64,000 nt of DNA, from assembly GCA_963786805.1 (NCBI GenBank), contig CAWBAK010000007.1, forward strand, positions 315,080-379,079, read 5' to 3'. Below the pieces are notes generated by a model. That model was not told the origin of the DNA and ran no database searches. It saw only the letters and a list, made by a program, of their open reading frames with translations. Position 1 is the stretch's first letter. Each line of letters opens with the position of its first letter. Source of the stretch: CALGFI01 sp963786805 (GTDB lineage Bacteria > Actinomycetota > UBA4738 > HRBIN12). Below, piece by piece: positions 52,926 to 61,971 of this stretch. Position numbers and translations under genes: made by a program.

Positions 52926-53438
52926 ATGCTTCGGAAATCCACCATCGTGCTCATCGTGCTCGCCGGACTGGTGGCGGGAGCCGTCGGAACCGCGTTCGGA
53001 ACCGGTTCCATCGGCGTTACCGCCGAGACGGCGCGTGGGGAATTGGTCGACCGACCACTCGACGTGAACATGAAATTCGAAGACGCCGAGGGCAACAAGT
53101 CCCAGGTCCAGCTCAAGACCAAGGGGCGGATCGAAGTGGCCGTTCAACGGATCGTGGCCGCACCGGGGGCCACGTTCGGTTGGCACAGTCACCCGGGTCC
53201 GACCATCGTCACGGTCTTGAGGGGGACCCTGACCCTGTACCACGCCGAGAACTGCACCGAGGGGATCGAGTACGGGCCGGGGACGTCCTTCTCGAATCTG
53301 CCCCCTGAGATCCACATCGCCAAGAACGAGGGCGCCGACGAGTTGGTGATCTTCGCGTCGTACTTCGTGCCGGTGAGTACCCCGCCGGTGGTGCTTCGCA
53401 TCGACCAGCCGTCACCGGGGGTCGAGTGCCCGCTGTAG
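52926..53438 (+). CDS. Secreted cupin-domain protein, paralogue 2
   Basis: A 170-residue paralogue of the preceding cupin: signal peptide (IVLIVLAGLVAGAVGTAFGT), then the barrel with FGWHSHPGPTIVTVLRGTLT and LYHAENCTEGIEYGPGTSFS. It shares the ending RIDQPSPGVEC with RIDQPQPADC of paralogue 1. An N-terminal extension of about 25 residues (ETARGELVDRPLDVNMKFED) is unique to it. ATG at 52926 follows GAAGGGAG. The pair is a tandem duplication whose members have separate terminators. Confidence 0.82.
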   Translation: MLRKSTIVLIVLAGLVAGAVGTAFGTGSIGVTAETARGELVDRPLDVNMKFEDAEGNKSQVQLKTKGRIEVAVQRIVAAPGATFGWHSHPGPTIVTVLRGTLTLYHAENCTEGIEYGPGTSFSNLPPEIHIAKNEGADELVIFASYFVPVSTPPVVLRIDQPSPGVECPL

Positions 53439-53448
53439 GAGGCTGAAC

Positions 53449-53481
53449 GGAGTGGGGCGCCACGCAGTGGCGCCCCACTCC
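53449..53481. terminator. Strong bidirectional hairpin terminator
   Basis: A perfect 15-base stem GGAGTGGGGCGCCAC/GTGGCGCCCCACTCC with a three-base loop, between the convergent cupin and phosphodiesterase genes. Confidence 0.88.
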
Positions 53482-53494
53482 CGCCTTTCGCTGG

Positions 53495-55084
53495 CTACTC
53501 GAGGTAGCCGAGACCGCGGAGGTGCTCCTCCATCTCATCGGCCTCGGTGTCCGACACGTTCGACGCGTCGTCGGGCCCGCCCATCCCGGGGATCGCGCCG
53601 GCCGGAGTGGCCTCGCCGCGGGAGACCTTCGCCTCCGAGCCGACCACCTCATGCAGCACTCTCCCCGTGTGCTCGATCGTGGCCGGCGCGCCGAGCGCGG
53701 CCAGGATCGTCGGGGCCATGTCGATCAGGAGCGGCGGCTGTTCGAACGGCTTCACGTTCGGCCCGGCCGCGACGATGACGCCTTCGATGCGGTGGTCGCC
53801 GCTGATCCAGTCGGCGTCCTCGAGCGCCGTCTTCGCGTGGGTGAGCGAGTACTGCTCGGCCGGCTCCAGCAGGATGTCGGGCGCCGTGTCGGCGTACTTG
53901 CCCTTGAAGATCTCCTCGCGCTTGTAGATCGCCTTCACGGGCTTGCGGCCGGTCTTCGGGTCGACGAACGAGCCGAGCGCGTCCATCACCTGGTCGCGCA
54001 CCTTCTCGAAGTCGGCCGGGTCGACGATGCCGTCGGGCTCGCGCCCGGCGAGGTTGACCGAGACGCCCTCGCCCGTCGTGCGGATCGTCGTGAACGCCTT
54101 CGTCTTGGACCAGTTCACCGACTGCGGCAGGCTCACCTTCCCGTGCAGCCCGAACAGGTCGTAGACCTTGCGCGCGACGTTCCGCACCGGCCCCCACTGC
54201 ATCGGCCCGAAGACCACGTTCGAGGCGCTGTGCTCGAGGAAGCCGAGCTTCTTCAGCAGGTGATCCATGTGGAGCGTGCGCGTCACCGACTGGAAGCCGT
54301 GGTCGGAGATGAACAGGATCAGGTCGTCGGGACGCGTGCGGCTGACGAACGAGCCGATCGCGTCGTCGAGCTGTTTGTAGACGTCCCGCACCTTCGCGCC
54401 GACCGCGGTCTTGGCGTTGCGGGCGGTGTCGGGGTGATCGGGCGCGACGTAGTTCGAGAGTGCGTGCTGCGTGCGGTCGACGCTCACCCAGACCGAGGCC
54501 ATCAGGTCCCAGTCCGAGTTGTCCATCAGCCACTCGGTCGCGCGGATCCGCTTGCCGGTGATGTCGAGTGCCTCGTCGAGGTACGCCTCGGGCCGGTTGC
54601 GGTAGGTCGTCCACGACATGCCGTTGATCGGCCACGGCACGCCGGCCTTCTCGAGCTGATCCGGCAGGTCCGCCGGCTGCGAGAACTGACGCCCCTTCGG
54701 CAGCACCCCGCCCGCGAGGATCTTCCCCTTGATGTCCGGCGGCGGGAACATCAGCGGCACGTCGGCGTACACCCCGACCTTGCCGGCCGCCGAGAGGTCC
54801 TCGACGAACGTGCGCTCCTTGATCGAGCGGTAGGTGACCGGGTACTGCTTGTGGGTCCCCGGCACGGTCTCGAGGATGTCGTAGACCCCGTGATCGGCCG
54901 GGTCCACCCCCGTCAGGAACGACGGCCACGCCGCCCACGAGTGCGTCGGCACCGTCGAGCGCAGAACGTCCTTCTGCCCCCGGTCGATCAGTGCCTTCAG
55001 GTTCGGCAGGTCGCCCCGCTCGAGGAGCGGGTCGAGGATGCGCCAGTCGGCGCCGTCCCATCCGATGAGAAGCACTCGTGGCAT
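53495..55084 (-). CDS. Alkaline-phosphatase-superfamily phosphodiesterase
   Basis: A 529-residue type I phosphodiesterase/nucleotide pyrophosphatase-like protein. The first metal Asp is in VLLIGWDGADWRILDPL; the nucleophile region is STVPTHSWAAWPSFLTGVDP; the second metal cluster is DDLILFISDHGFQSVTRTLH with later His in GDHRIEGVIVAAG. No signal peptide is visible, so it may be cytosolic. The C-terminus ends in MEEHLRGLGYLE, a tail often seen in this group. ATG at 55084 is preferred over GTG at 55093. Substrate unknown (a phospholipid or nucleotide phosphodiester is likely). Confidence 0.85.
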   Translation of the reverse strand: MPRVLLIGWDGADWRILDPLLERGDLPNLKALIDRGQKDVLRSTVPTHSWAAWPSFLTGVDPADHGVYDILETVPGTHKQYPVTYRSIKERTFVEDLSAAGKVGVYADVPLMFPPPDIKGKILAGGVLPKGRQFSQPADLPDQLEKAGVPWPINGMSWTTYRNRPEAYLDEALDITGKRIRATEWLMDNSDWDLMASVWVSVDRTQHALSNYVAPDHPDTARNAKTAVGAKVRDVYKQLDDAIGSFVSRTRPDDLILFISDHGFQSVTRTLHMDHLLKKLGFLEHSASNVVFGPMQWGPVRNVARKVYDLFGLHGKVSLPQSVNWSKTKAFTTIRTTGEGVSVNLAGREPDGIVDPADFEKVRDQVMDALGSFVDPKTGRKPVKAIYKREEIFKGKYADTAPDILLEPAEQYSLTHAKTALEDADWISGDHRIEGVIVAAGPNVKPFEQPPLLIDMAPTILAALGAPATIEHTGRVLHEVVGSEAKVSRGEATPAGAIPGMGGPDDASNVSDTEADEMEEHLRGLGYLE

Positions 55085-55213
55085 CGCGTACACCTTTGTG
55101 AGAGGGAGATGTGGCTCGCGAGAGTCTAGCCAGCAAGGCCGCGAGCGGCGGAACGCCCCCCGCCGCCCGCGCTAGGCTGCCTCTCGACCGGCGGGGAGGC
55201 AGGAGGGAGAAGG

Positions 55214-56293
55214 GTGCGGCGTCGAACGGGGCACATCCTCGTCGTGGACGACGACGCCCTGAATCGGCGGCTCCTCACCGCGACGCTCGAGCGCGACGGT
55301 CACCGCACGACCGCCGCGAACGACGGCGCCGGGGCGCTCACTGCCATCCGCGGGGAACCCCCCGACGTGATCCTGCTCGACATCGAGATGCCGGGCATCG
55401 ACGGGTTCGAGGTGCTCGAGCGGGTGAAGGGCGACGAAACCCTTCGCCACCTCCCCGTGATCATGATCTCCGGCCTCGACGACACGGAGAGCATGATCCG
55501 GTGCCTCGAGATCGGCGCCGACGACTTCCTGCCCAAACCGTTCGATCCGGCGATCCTCCGGGCGCGTGTGACCGCGGGACTCGACCGCAAGGCGCTTCAC
55601 GATGTCGAGCGCGAACGGGTACGCGAGATCTTCACTCGTTTCCTGCCCGAGAAGCTCGTCGACGAGGTGCTCGCGCGAACCGACGGCGATCCCAGGATCC
55701 GGCCCGAGCTGCTCGAGGCGACGGTCCTGTTCGCCGACCTCCGCGGCTTCACGGCGTTCGCCGAGGGGCGTCCGGTGGACGAGGTCGTCGAGGCGCTCAA
55801 CACGTACCTGAGCCTCATGACGAACGCGATCCTGGACCAGGGCGGCACGATCGTCGACTACATGGGCGACGGCATCATGGCGGCGTTCGGGGCGCCGGTG
55901 GCGAGCGCCGACCACGCCGACCTCGCCCTCGCCGCAGCGCGATCGATGGCGGGCGACAAGCTCGCATCGTTCAACGCCTGGCTCACCGCTGCGGGCGTCG
56001 AGCAGCCGATCCGGATGGGGATCGGCATCAACTCGGGGACGGTGCTCTCCGGAAGCGTCGGCTCCCCGCGACGCACGGACTACGCGGTGATCGGTGACAC
56101 CACGAACACGGCCTCGCGGATCGAAGCGCTGACGAAGGAGCTGAACCAGGCGGTGCTCTTCTCCGAGCAGACCAAGGACCTCCTCCACGAGCTCCCAGAG
56201 GATGCGCGGTCCCTCGGCGAGTTCGAGATCCGCGGGCGCGCGGCGAGCGTCAAGCTCTGGGCCCTCGACATCCCGGACGAGGAGCCGGCGTGA
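55214..56293 (+). CDS. Response regulator fused to class III nucleotidyl cyclase
   Basis: A 359-residue regulator. Receiver: ILVVDDDALNRRLLTATLER, Asp56 (VILLDIEMPGIDGFEVLERV), Lys in DDFLPKPFDPAIL. A short helix (REIFTRFLPEKLVDEVLART) links to the cyclase: TVLFADLRGFTAFAEGRPVD, YMGDGIMAAFGAPVASADHA, and AVIGDTTNTASRIEALTKEL, which keeps the transition-state Asn and Arg. The usual substrate-binding Lys before GDG is Asp here, a common variant. GTG at 55214. Its stop overlaps the start of the giant kinase (GTGA), so the two are co-translated and the kinase probably phosphorylates it. Confidence 0.9.
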   Translation: MRRRTGHILVVDDDALNRRLLTATLERDGHRTTAANDGAGALTAIRGEPPDVILLDIEMPGIDGFEVLERVKGDETLRHLPVIMISGLDDTESMIRCLEIGADDFLPKPFDPAILRARVTAGLDRKALHDVERERVREIFTRFLPEKLVDEVLARTDGDPRIRPELLEATVLFADLRGFTAFAEGRPVDEVVEALNTYLSLMTNAILDQGGTIVDYMGDGIMAAFGAPVASADHADLALAAARSMAGDKLASFNAWLTAAGVEQPIRMGIGINSGTVLSGSVGSPRRTDYAVIGDTTNTASRIEALTKELNQAVLFSEQTKDLLHELPEDARSLGEFEIRGRAASVKLWALDIPDEEPA

Positions 56294-59200
56294 CCGCGCT
56301 CGACGACGAGGTCCGATCGCTCCGGGAACGGGTCGCCGAGCTCGAGGCCTCCGAGGCCGGGCGCGAGCGGGCCGAACGGATCCAGGAGGCCCTGTATCGG
56401 ATCGCCGAGACCGCGAGCACCGCGGAAGACCTGCACGCGTTCTACACCGAGATGCACCGCATCGTCGGCGAGCTCATGTACGCCGGCAACTTCTATATCG
56501 CCCTCTACGACGAGGAGCGCAGGGCGATCAGCTGGGCGTTCCACGTCGACGAGCTCGACGAGGACTGGCCCGATCCCAACGTCTGGGAGCCGATCGGGAC
56601 GGGAGACGCGCGCGGGATCACCGCGTACATGATCCAGGCGGGGAAGCCGATGTTGCTGTCGAACGAGGACTGGAAGCGACTGATCGCTCGGGGCGAGATC
56701 GTGAGGGTCGGCCAGGAGTCGGTGACCTGGCTCGGGATCCCGCTCCAGTCCGAGGGAAGGACCCGCGGCGCCCTCGTCGTCCAGTCCTACCGGGAGGAGA
56801 CGGCGCACACGGAGGCGGACAAGGAGCTGCTGACCTTCGTCGGCCACCACATCGCCTCGGCGCTCGAGCGCACACGACTGATCGACGAGACCCGCCAGCG
56901 CAACGCCGAGCTCGCGCTGATCAACGACGTCCAGCGTGGCCTCGCGATGAAGCTCGACATGCAGGCGATGTACGACCTCGTCGGGGACCGGCTGCAGGAG
57001 ATCTTCGACGCGCAGGTCGTCGACATCGGAGTCCTCGACGAGACCGCCGGGATCATCCATTTCCCGTACACGATCGAGCGAGGCGTCCGGTTCCCCGACG
57101 AACCGATCCTGGTCATGGGGATCCGCCGGCACGTGCTCGAAACACGGGAGCCACTCTCGATCGGCGAGGGTCTGCCCGATCGGCTCGAGGAGTTCGGCCA
57201 GATGCAGGCCGCGATCCAGGGCGAACCCGCGCGCTCGCTCGTCGCCGTGCCGCTCGTCGTCGGCGCCAGGGCGACCGGAGTGATCACCCTCCAGAACCTC
57301 GACCGGGAACACGCGTTCACCGAGGCAGACGTTCGGCTCCTCGCGACGCTCGCGGGGAGCCTCAGTATCGCGCTCGAGAACGCCAGGCTCTTCGAGGAGA
57401 CACGGCAGCGCAACGCCGAGCTCGCGCTCATCAACGACGTCCAGCGCAGCCTTGCCGAGAACCTCGAGATGCAGGCGATGTACGACCTCGTCGGCGATCG
57501 TCTCGTCGAGATCTTCGACGCGCAGGTGGTGGACATCGGCGTCCTCGACCGTGAGACCGAGATGATCCATTACCCCTACACGCTCGAGCGCGGGGAACGC
57601 TTCCCGGACGAGCCCACCCCGATCGTCGCCGGACCGGGCGCCCACGTGCTGGCGACACGCGAGCCGCTCCTCATCAACGACCGGTTCGAGGATCGGATCC
57701 GCGAGTACGGCGGCGGCTACGTCCAGGGCGAGATGCCCAAGTCGGCGTTGTACGTCCCGCTCGTCGTGGGCGGCGAGGCGACGGGCAGGATCTCCCTGCA
57801 GAACCTGGACCGCGAGCAGGCGTTCAGCGAGGCCGACGTCAGATTGCTCACCACACTCGCGGGGAGTCTCAGCGTCGCACTGGAGAACGCTCGGCTCTTC
57901 GAAGAGACGCGGCAGCGCAACGCCGAGCTCTCGCTCATCAACGACGTGCAGCGCGGCCTCGCAGAGAACCTCGAGATGCAGACGATGTACGACCTCGTCG
58001 GCGACCGCATCCATCAGATCTTCGATGCCCAGGTCGTCGACATCGGCATCATCGATCGCGAGGATGGGCTCCTCCACTACCCGTACTCGATCGAGCGAGG
58101 CGAGCGGTTCCCGGACGAGCCGACGCCGATCCGTGGCTTCGCTCGTCATGTCATCGAGACGCGCGAGCCGCTGCTCGTCAACGAGCGCCTGGACGAGCGT
58201 GCGGCGGAGCTCGGCTCCTCCGTGATCCAGGGCGAGAACCCCAAGTCGGTCCTGTTCGTCCCGCTCGTCGTCGGTGGTGAGGCGACCGGCAGGATCTCCC
58301 TGCAGAACATCGACAACGAGCACGCGTTCAGCGAGAGCGATGTTCGCCTGCTCACGACGCTCGCCGGCAGTCTGAGCGTCGCGCTCGAGAACGCTCGGCT
58401 CTTCGAGGAGACCCGCCAGCGCAACGCCGAGCTGGCGCTCATGAACGACGTGCAGCTCGGGCTCGCCGAGAACCTGGAGACGCAGGCGATGTACGACCTC
58501 GTGGGCGGAAGGATCGGCGACATCTTCGACGCCCAGACGGTCGACATCGGCGTCGTGGACGAGGCGAACCGCTCGATCTGGTTCCCCTACTCGCTCGAGC
58601 GCGGGGTTCGGTTGATCGACCAACCGATCGAGATCATGGGATTCCGCAAGATCGCCCTGGAGACGAGGGAACCCGTCGTCGTCAACGAGGACATGGAACG
58701 GCGGTGCATCGAGGCCGGGAACCCGCTCGCGATCGCCGGCGAGCCCTCGAAGTCGTCGGTCTTCGTCCCGCTCCTCGTCGGGAATCGCGGGACGGGCGTG
58801 ATCTCGCTCCACAACCTGGATCGCGAGCACGCGTTCAGCGAGGCCGACGTTCGCTTGCTCACGACGATCGCCGGCAGCTTGAGCGTCGCGCTCGACAACG
58901 CGCGGCTGTTCGAGGAGACGCGACAGCGCGCCGCTGAGCTCGCGATCGTGAACAACGTCGGACAGGCGTTCGCGGAGCAGCTCGAGCTGGACGCGCTGAT
59001 CGAACGGTTGGGCGACCAGCTCCGAGAGGTCTTCTCGGCCGATCTCGTGTACGTCGCGCTCCACGATCGAGCGACCGACATGATCGAGTTCGCCTACTAC
59101 AGCGAGCACGGAGACCGATCGGACAACCGGCCGCTCCGCTACGGCGAGGGCTTGACGTCCAGGATCCTCCAAACCCGCGAACCCATGCTCCTCAACCGGG

Positions 59201-61872
59201 CGGAGGCCTTCGAGGATATGGGCGTCGCGGCGGTGGGAACCCCCGTCAAGTCCTACTTGGGCGTCCCGATCGTCGCCGGCAACCAGGCGATCGGCGTGGT
59301 CAGCGTCCAGAGCATGGAGCAGGAGGGACGCTTCGGCGAGACGGACGTTCGGTTGCTGTCGACGATCGCGGCGAACGTCGGGATCGCGATCGCGAACGCG
59401 CGCCTGTACCAGGAGACCCAGCGCCGGGCGAGCGAGATGGCGGCGCTCGCCGAGCTCGGTCGCGACGTGGGCGGCCTCCTCGAGCTCGACCCGATCCTCG
59501 TCGGGATCGCGGAGCGAGCCCTCGACCTGCTGGAAGCGGACTCGAGCGGCGTGTTCCTCGACGACGGAAGCGGCGAGCGCCTGCGTCCGGTCGTCGCGCG
59601 CGGCGGGATCGCCGACGCCCTGATGCTGCACGCGATCGCGTTCGGAGAGGGGATCATCGGCGACCTCGCGGTTCGTGGCGCCGCCGAGGTGGTCAACGAC
59701 GTGAACGCCGACGCGCGGAGCGTTCACATCCCCGGAACCGAGGAGGACGTCGAGGAGCGCCTGATGGCGGCGCCGCTGCTCGCCGGAGGACGGGTGACGG
59801 GGATGATGGCCGTCTGGCGGTCCGCTCCGACGCCGCCGTTCACCGACGACGACCTGAACTTCATCGTCGGGCTCTCGCAGCAGGCCGCGATCGCGATCGA
59901 GAACGCGCGCCTGTTCAAAGAGGTCCGGGAGGCGCAGGAAGCGGCCGACGCCGCCAACGAGTCCAAGAGTGCGTTCCTCGCGACGATGAGCCACGAGATC
60001 CGGACGCCGATGAACGCGATCATCGGGATGAGCGGCCTCCTCGGAGAGACGAAGCTCGACGCCGAGCAGCGCGAGTACGCGTCGACGATCTCGCGCAGCG
60101 GTGACGCGCTGCTCACGATCATCAACGACATCCTCGACTTCTCGAAGATCGAGGCCGGGCGGATGGAGCTCGAGCTCGCCCCGTTCGACGTGCGTGGATG
60201 CGTCGAGTCGGTCGTGGATCTGATCGGCCCGATCGCGCAGCGCAAGGGCCTCGAGGTGACGTACGGGATCGAGCCGGGAACGCCCGAGACCGCCGTGGGT
60301 GACGAGAGCCGCCTCCGCCAGGTCTTGCTGAACCTGCTGAACAACGCGGTGAAGTTCACGGACGAGGGCGAGATCGCCGTCCACGTCTCGTCGCTCCCGA
60401 CCGCGTCTCGAGATCGGATCGCCTTCGAGGTGACGATCCGCGACACCGGTGTCGGGATCCCGCCAGACCGCATCGAGGACCTGTTCCAGTCGTTCACGCA
60501 GGTGGACGCGTCGACCAGCCGGCGCTACGGCGGAACGGGCCTCGGGCTCGCGATCAGCCGCCGGCTCGCGGAGCTGATGGGCGGCACCGTCACGGCCGAG
60601 AGCGCCGGGGTCCCCGGCGAGGGGAGCACGTTCCGCGTGACGTTCGAGGCGGGCGTGTCGGACATGACGCCGACCGCGCTCCGGCGCGACGGTTCCTTCA
60701 GCGGTCGCCGAGCGCTCGTCGTCGACGACAACGAGACGAACCTCCTGCTCGCCACCGCGCTCCTGTCGGCGTGGGGCATCGAGACGACGACCGCGGCTTC
60801 CGGCGCGAAGGCGCTCGAGGCCCTCGCGGACGGACGGTTCGACGTCGCGATCGTCGACATGCTCATGCCCGAGATGGACGGGCTCGAGCTCACGACGCGT
60901 CTGCACGAGCGCATGCCCGATCTGCCGACGATCCTCGCCTCGTCCGTCCCGCGACACGACGTCGCCGCCGATCCACGCTGGGAGACCGCCGGCATCGCCG
61001 CGGTCATCGTCAAGCCGATCAAGGCGTCGGGGCTCCACGGCGCCATCGCGACGGTCCTCGGAGAGCCGTCGACCGCAGAGGACGCCGCGTCGGGCGCGAT
61101 GGCGCTCGACGCCGGGCTCGCCGAGCGGCACCCCTTGAGGATCCTCGTCACCGAGGACAACGTCGTGAACCAGCGGCTCGCGCTGCGGCTGCTGGAGAAG
61201 CTCGGCTACCGCGCCGACGTGGCGGCCAACGGGCTCGAGGCGATCGAGGCGCTCGAACGGCAACCGTACGACCTCGTCCTGATGGACGTGCAGATGCCCG
61301 AGATGGACGGCGTCGAGGCCACGCGCCACATCCTGGAACGCTGGCCCGACGACGATCGGCCCTGGATCGTCGCGATGACGGCGGAGGCGATGCAGGGCGA
61401 CCGCGAAGGGTTCCTCGCCGCCGGCATGAACGACTACGTCGCGAAGCCCATCCGGACGCAGGAGCTCGTCGCCGCCATCTCACGCGCGCCGAGCCGGACA
61501 CAGCCGGAGCGCGTGCCCGGCGCACCGGTGTCACGGCCGGCCGTGGACGCGTCCGTCCTCACCCGGCTGGCCGAGAGCATGGGCGGAGACGACGCCTTCG
61601 TCACCGAGCTGATCGAGCAGTTCGTGACGGACTCGCCGGCCCTCGTGGCCGCCGCGCGGAAGGGGCTCGAGGCAGGCGACGCCGACGAGGTCCGTCGCGC
61701 GGCCCACACGCTCAAGTCGAACGCGGCGACGTTCGGAGCGAACGAGCTCGCCGACCGGAGCAGCCGACTCGAGGCCGCCGCGAAAGCAGGAACGCTGGAC
61801 GACGCTCCGGAGCGGATCGACGCGATCGCCGAGGAGCTCGAGCGGGTGCACGCCGCCCTCCGCGATCGCTAG
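56290..61872 (+). CDS. Giant hybrid sensor kinase with seven GAF domains, two receivers and Hpt
   Basis: A 1860-residue cytosolic protein with no membrane helix. GAF domains begin near residues 20, 198, 368, 537, 705, 874 and 1047; numbers 2-5 are near-identical tandem copies of about 169 residues, each opening with ETRQRNAELALINDVQ. HisKA follows with the acceptor His1235 (LATMSHEIRTPMNAIIGMSG), then an intact ATP domain (NLLNNAVKFTDEG, DTGVGIPPDRIEDLF, GTGLGLAISRRLAELMGG). Two receivers carry Asp1523 and Asp1666, and a C-terminal Hpt domain has His1806 (AAHTLKSNAATFG). It should run a full His-Asp-His-Asp relay ending on the coupled regulator-cyclase (inference). Confidence 0.92.
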   Translation: MTALDDEVRSLRERVAELEASEAGRERAERIQEALYRIAETASTAEDLHAFYTEMHRIVGELMYAGNFYIALYDEERRAISWAFHVDELDEDWPDPNVWEPIGTGDARGITAYMIQAGKPMLLSNEDWKRLIARGEIVRVGQESVTWLGIPLQSEGRTRGALVVQSYREETAHTEADKELLTFVGHHIASALERTRLIDETRQRNAELALINDVQRGLAMKLDMQAMYDLVGDRLQEIFDAQVVDIGVLDETAGIIHFPYTIERGVRFPDEPILVMGIRRHVLETREPLSIGEGLPDRLEEFGQMQAAIQGEPARSLVAVPLVVGARATGVITLQNLDREHAFTEADVRLLATLAGSLSIALENARLFEETRQRNAELALINDVQRSLAENLEMQAMYDLVGDRLVEIFDAQVVDIGVLDRETEMIHYPYTLERGERFPDEPTPIVAGPGAHVLATREPLLINDRFEDRIREYGGGYVQGEMPKSALYVPLVVGGEATGRISLQNLDREQAFSEADVRLLTTLAGSLSVALENARLFEETRQRNAELSLINDVQRGLAENLEMQTMYDLVGDRIHQIFDAQVVDIGIIDREDGLLHYPYSIERGERFPDEPTPIRGFARHVIETREPLLVNERLDERAAELGSSVIQGENPKSVLFVPLVVGGEATGRISLQNIDNEHAFSESDVRLLTTLAGSLSVALENARLFEETRQRNAELALMNDVQLGLAENLETQAMYDLVGGRIGDIFDAQTVDIGVVDEANRSIWFPYSLERGVRLIDQPIEIMGFRKIALETREPVVVNEDMERRCIEAGNPLAIAGEPSKSSVFVPLLVGNRGTGVISLHNLDREHAFSEADVRLLTTIAGSLSVALDNARLFEETRQRAAELAIVNNVGQAFAEQLELDALIERLGDQLREVFSADLVYVALHDRATDMIEFAYYSEHGDRSDNRPLRYGEGLTSRILQTREPMLLNRAEAFEDMGVAAVGTPVKSYLGVPIVAGNQAIGVVSVQSMEQEGRFGETDVRLLSTIAANVGIAIANARLYQETQRRASEMAALAELGRDVGGLLELDPILVGIAERALDLLEADSSGVFLDDGSGERLRPVVARGGIADALMLHAIAFGEGIIGDLAVRGAAEVVNDVNADARSVHIPGTEEDVEERLMAAPLLAGGRVTGMMAVWRSAPTPPFTDDDLNFIVGLSQQAAIAIENARLFKEVREAQEAADAANESKSAFLATMSHEIRTPMNAIIGMSGLLGETKLDAEQREYASTISRSGDALLTIINDILDFSKIEAGRMELELAPFDVRGCVESVVDLIGPIAQRKGLEVTYGIEPGTPETAVGDESRLRQVLLNLLNNAVKFTDEGEIAVHVSSLPTASRDRIAFEVTIRDTGVGIPPDRIEDLFQSFTQVDASTSRRYGGTGLGLAISRRLAELMGGTVTAESAGVPGEGSTFRVTFEAGVSDMTPTALRRDGSFSGRRALVVDDNETNLLLATALLSAWGIETTTAASGAKALEALADGRFDVAIVDMLMPEMDGLELTTRLHERMPDLPTILASSVPRHDVAADPRWETAGIAAVIVKPIKASGLHGAIATVLGEPSTAEDAASGAMALDAGLAERHPLRILVTEDNVVNQRLALRLLEKLGYRADVAANGLEAIEALERQPYDLVLMDVQMPEMDGVEATRHILERWPDDDRPWIVAMTAEAMQGDREGFLAAGMNDYVAKPIRTQELVAAISRAPSRTQPERVPGAPVSRPAVDASVLTRLAESMGGDDAFVTELIEQFVTDSPALVAAARKGLEAGDADEVRRAAHTLKSNAATFGANELADRSSRLEAAAKAGTLDDAPERIDAIAEELERVHAALRDR
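56881..58908 (+). repeat. Four tandem GAF-encoding repeats of 504-510 bases
   Basis: Units start near 56881, 57391, 57898 and 58402. Each begins with codons for (F/I)-(E/D)-E-T-R-Q-R-N-A-E-L and ends with LAGSLS(V/I)AL(E/D)NARL. Protein identity among units is high and the DNA is also similar (for example ATGTACGACCTCGTCGG recurs), which points to duplication within the gene. Confidence 0.85.
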
Positions 61873-61893
61873 CGTTTCTCATCTGGCGCAGCC

Positions 61894-61913
61894 CTGTCGG
61901 GGTAGCCCGACAG
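61894..61913. terminator. Hairpin terminator after giant kinase
   Basis: A perfect 8-base stem CTGTCGGG/CCCGACAG with a GTAG loop, 22 bases past the kinase stop. Confidence 0.7.
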
Positions 61914-61971
61914 CCGAAATGCCTGGTGGCAGGATGGGCTCTTCACCTTTCATAGACCTACCGTGCAAGCC

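Noticed and set aside
56080..61329. A 5.2-kb open frame on the minus strand opposite the giant kinase
   Set aside because: It is a shadow of GC-rich codon bias: low-complexity Arg/Asp/Glu-rich protein with no domain, while the plus strand has clear kinase domains.
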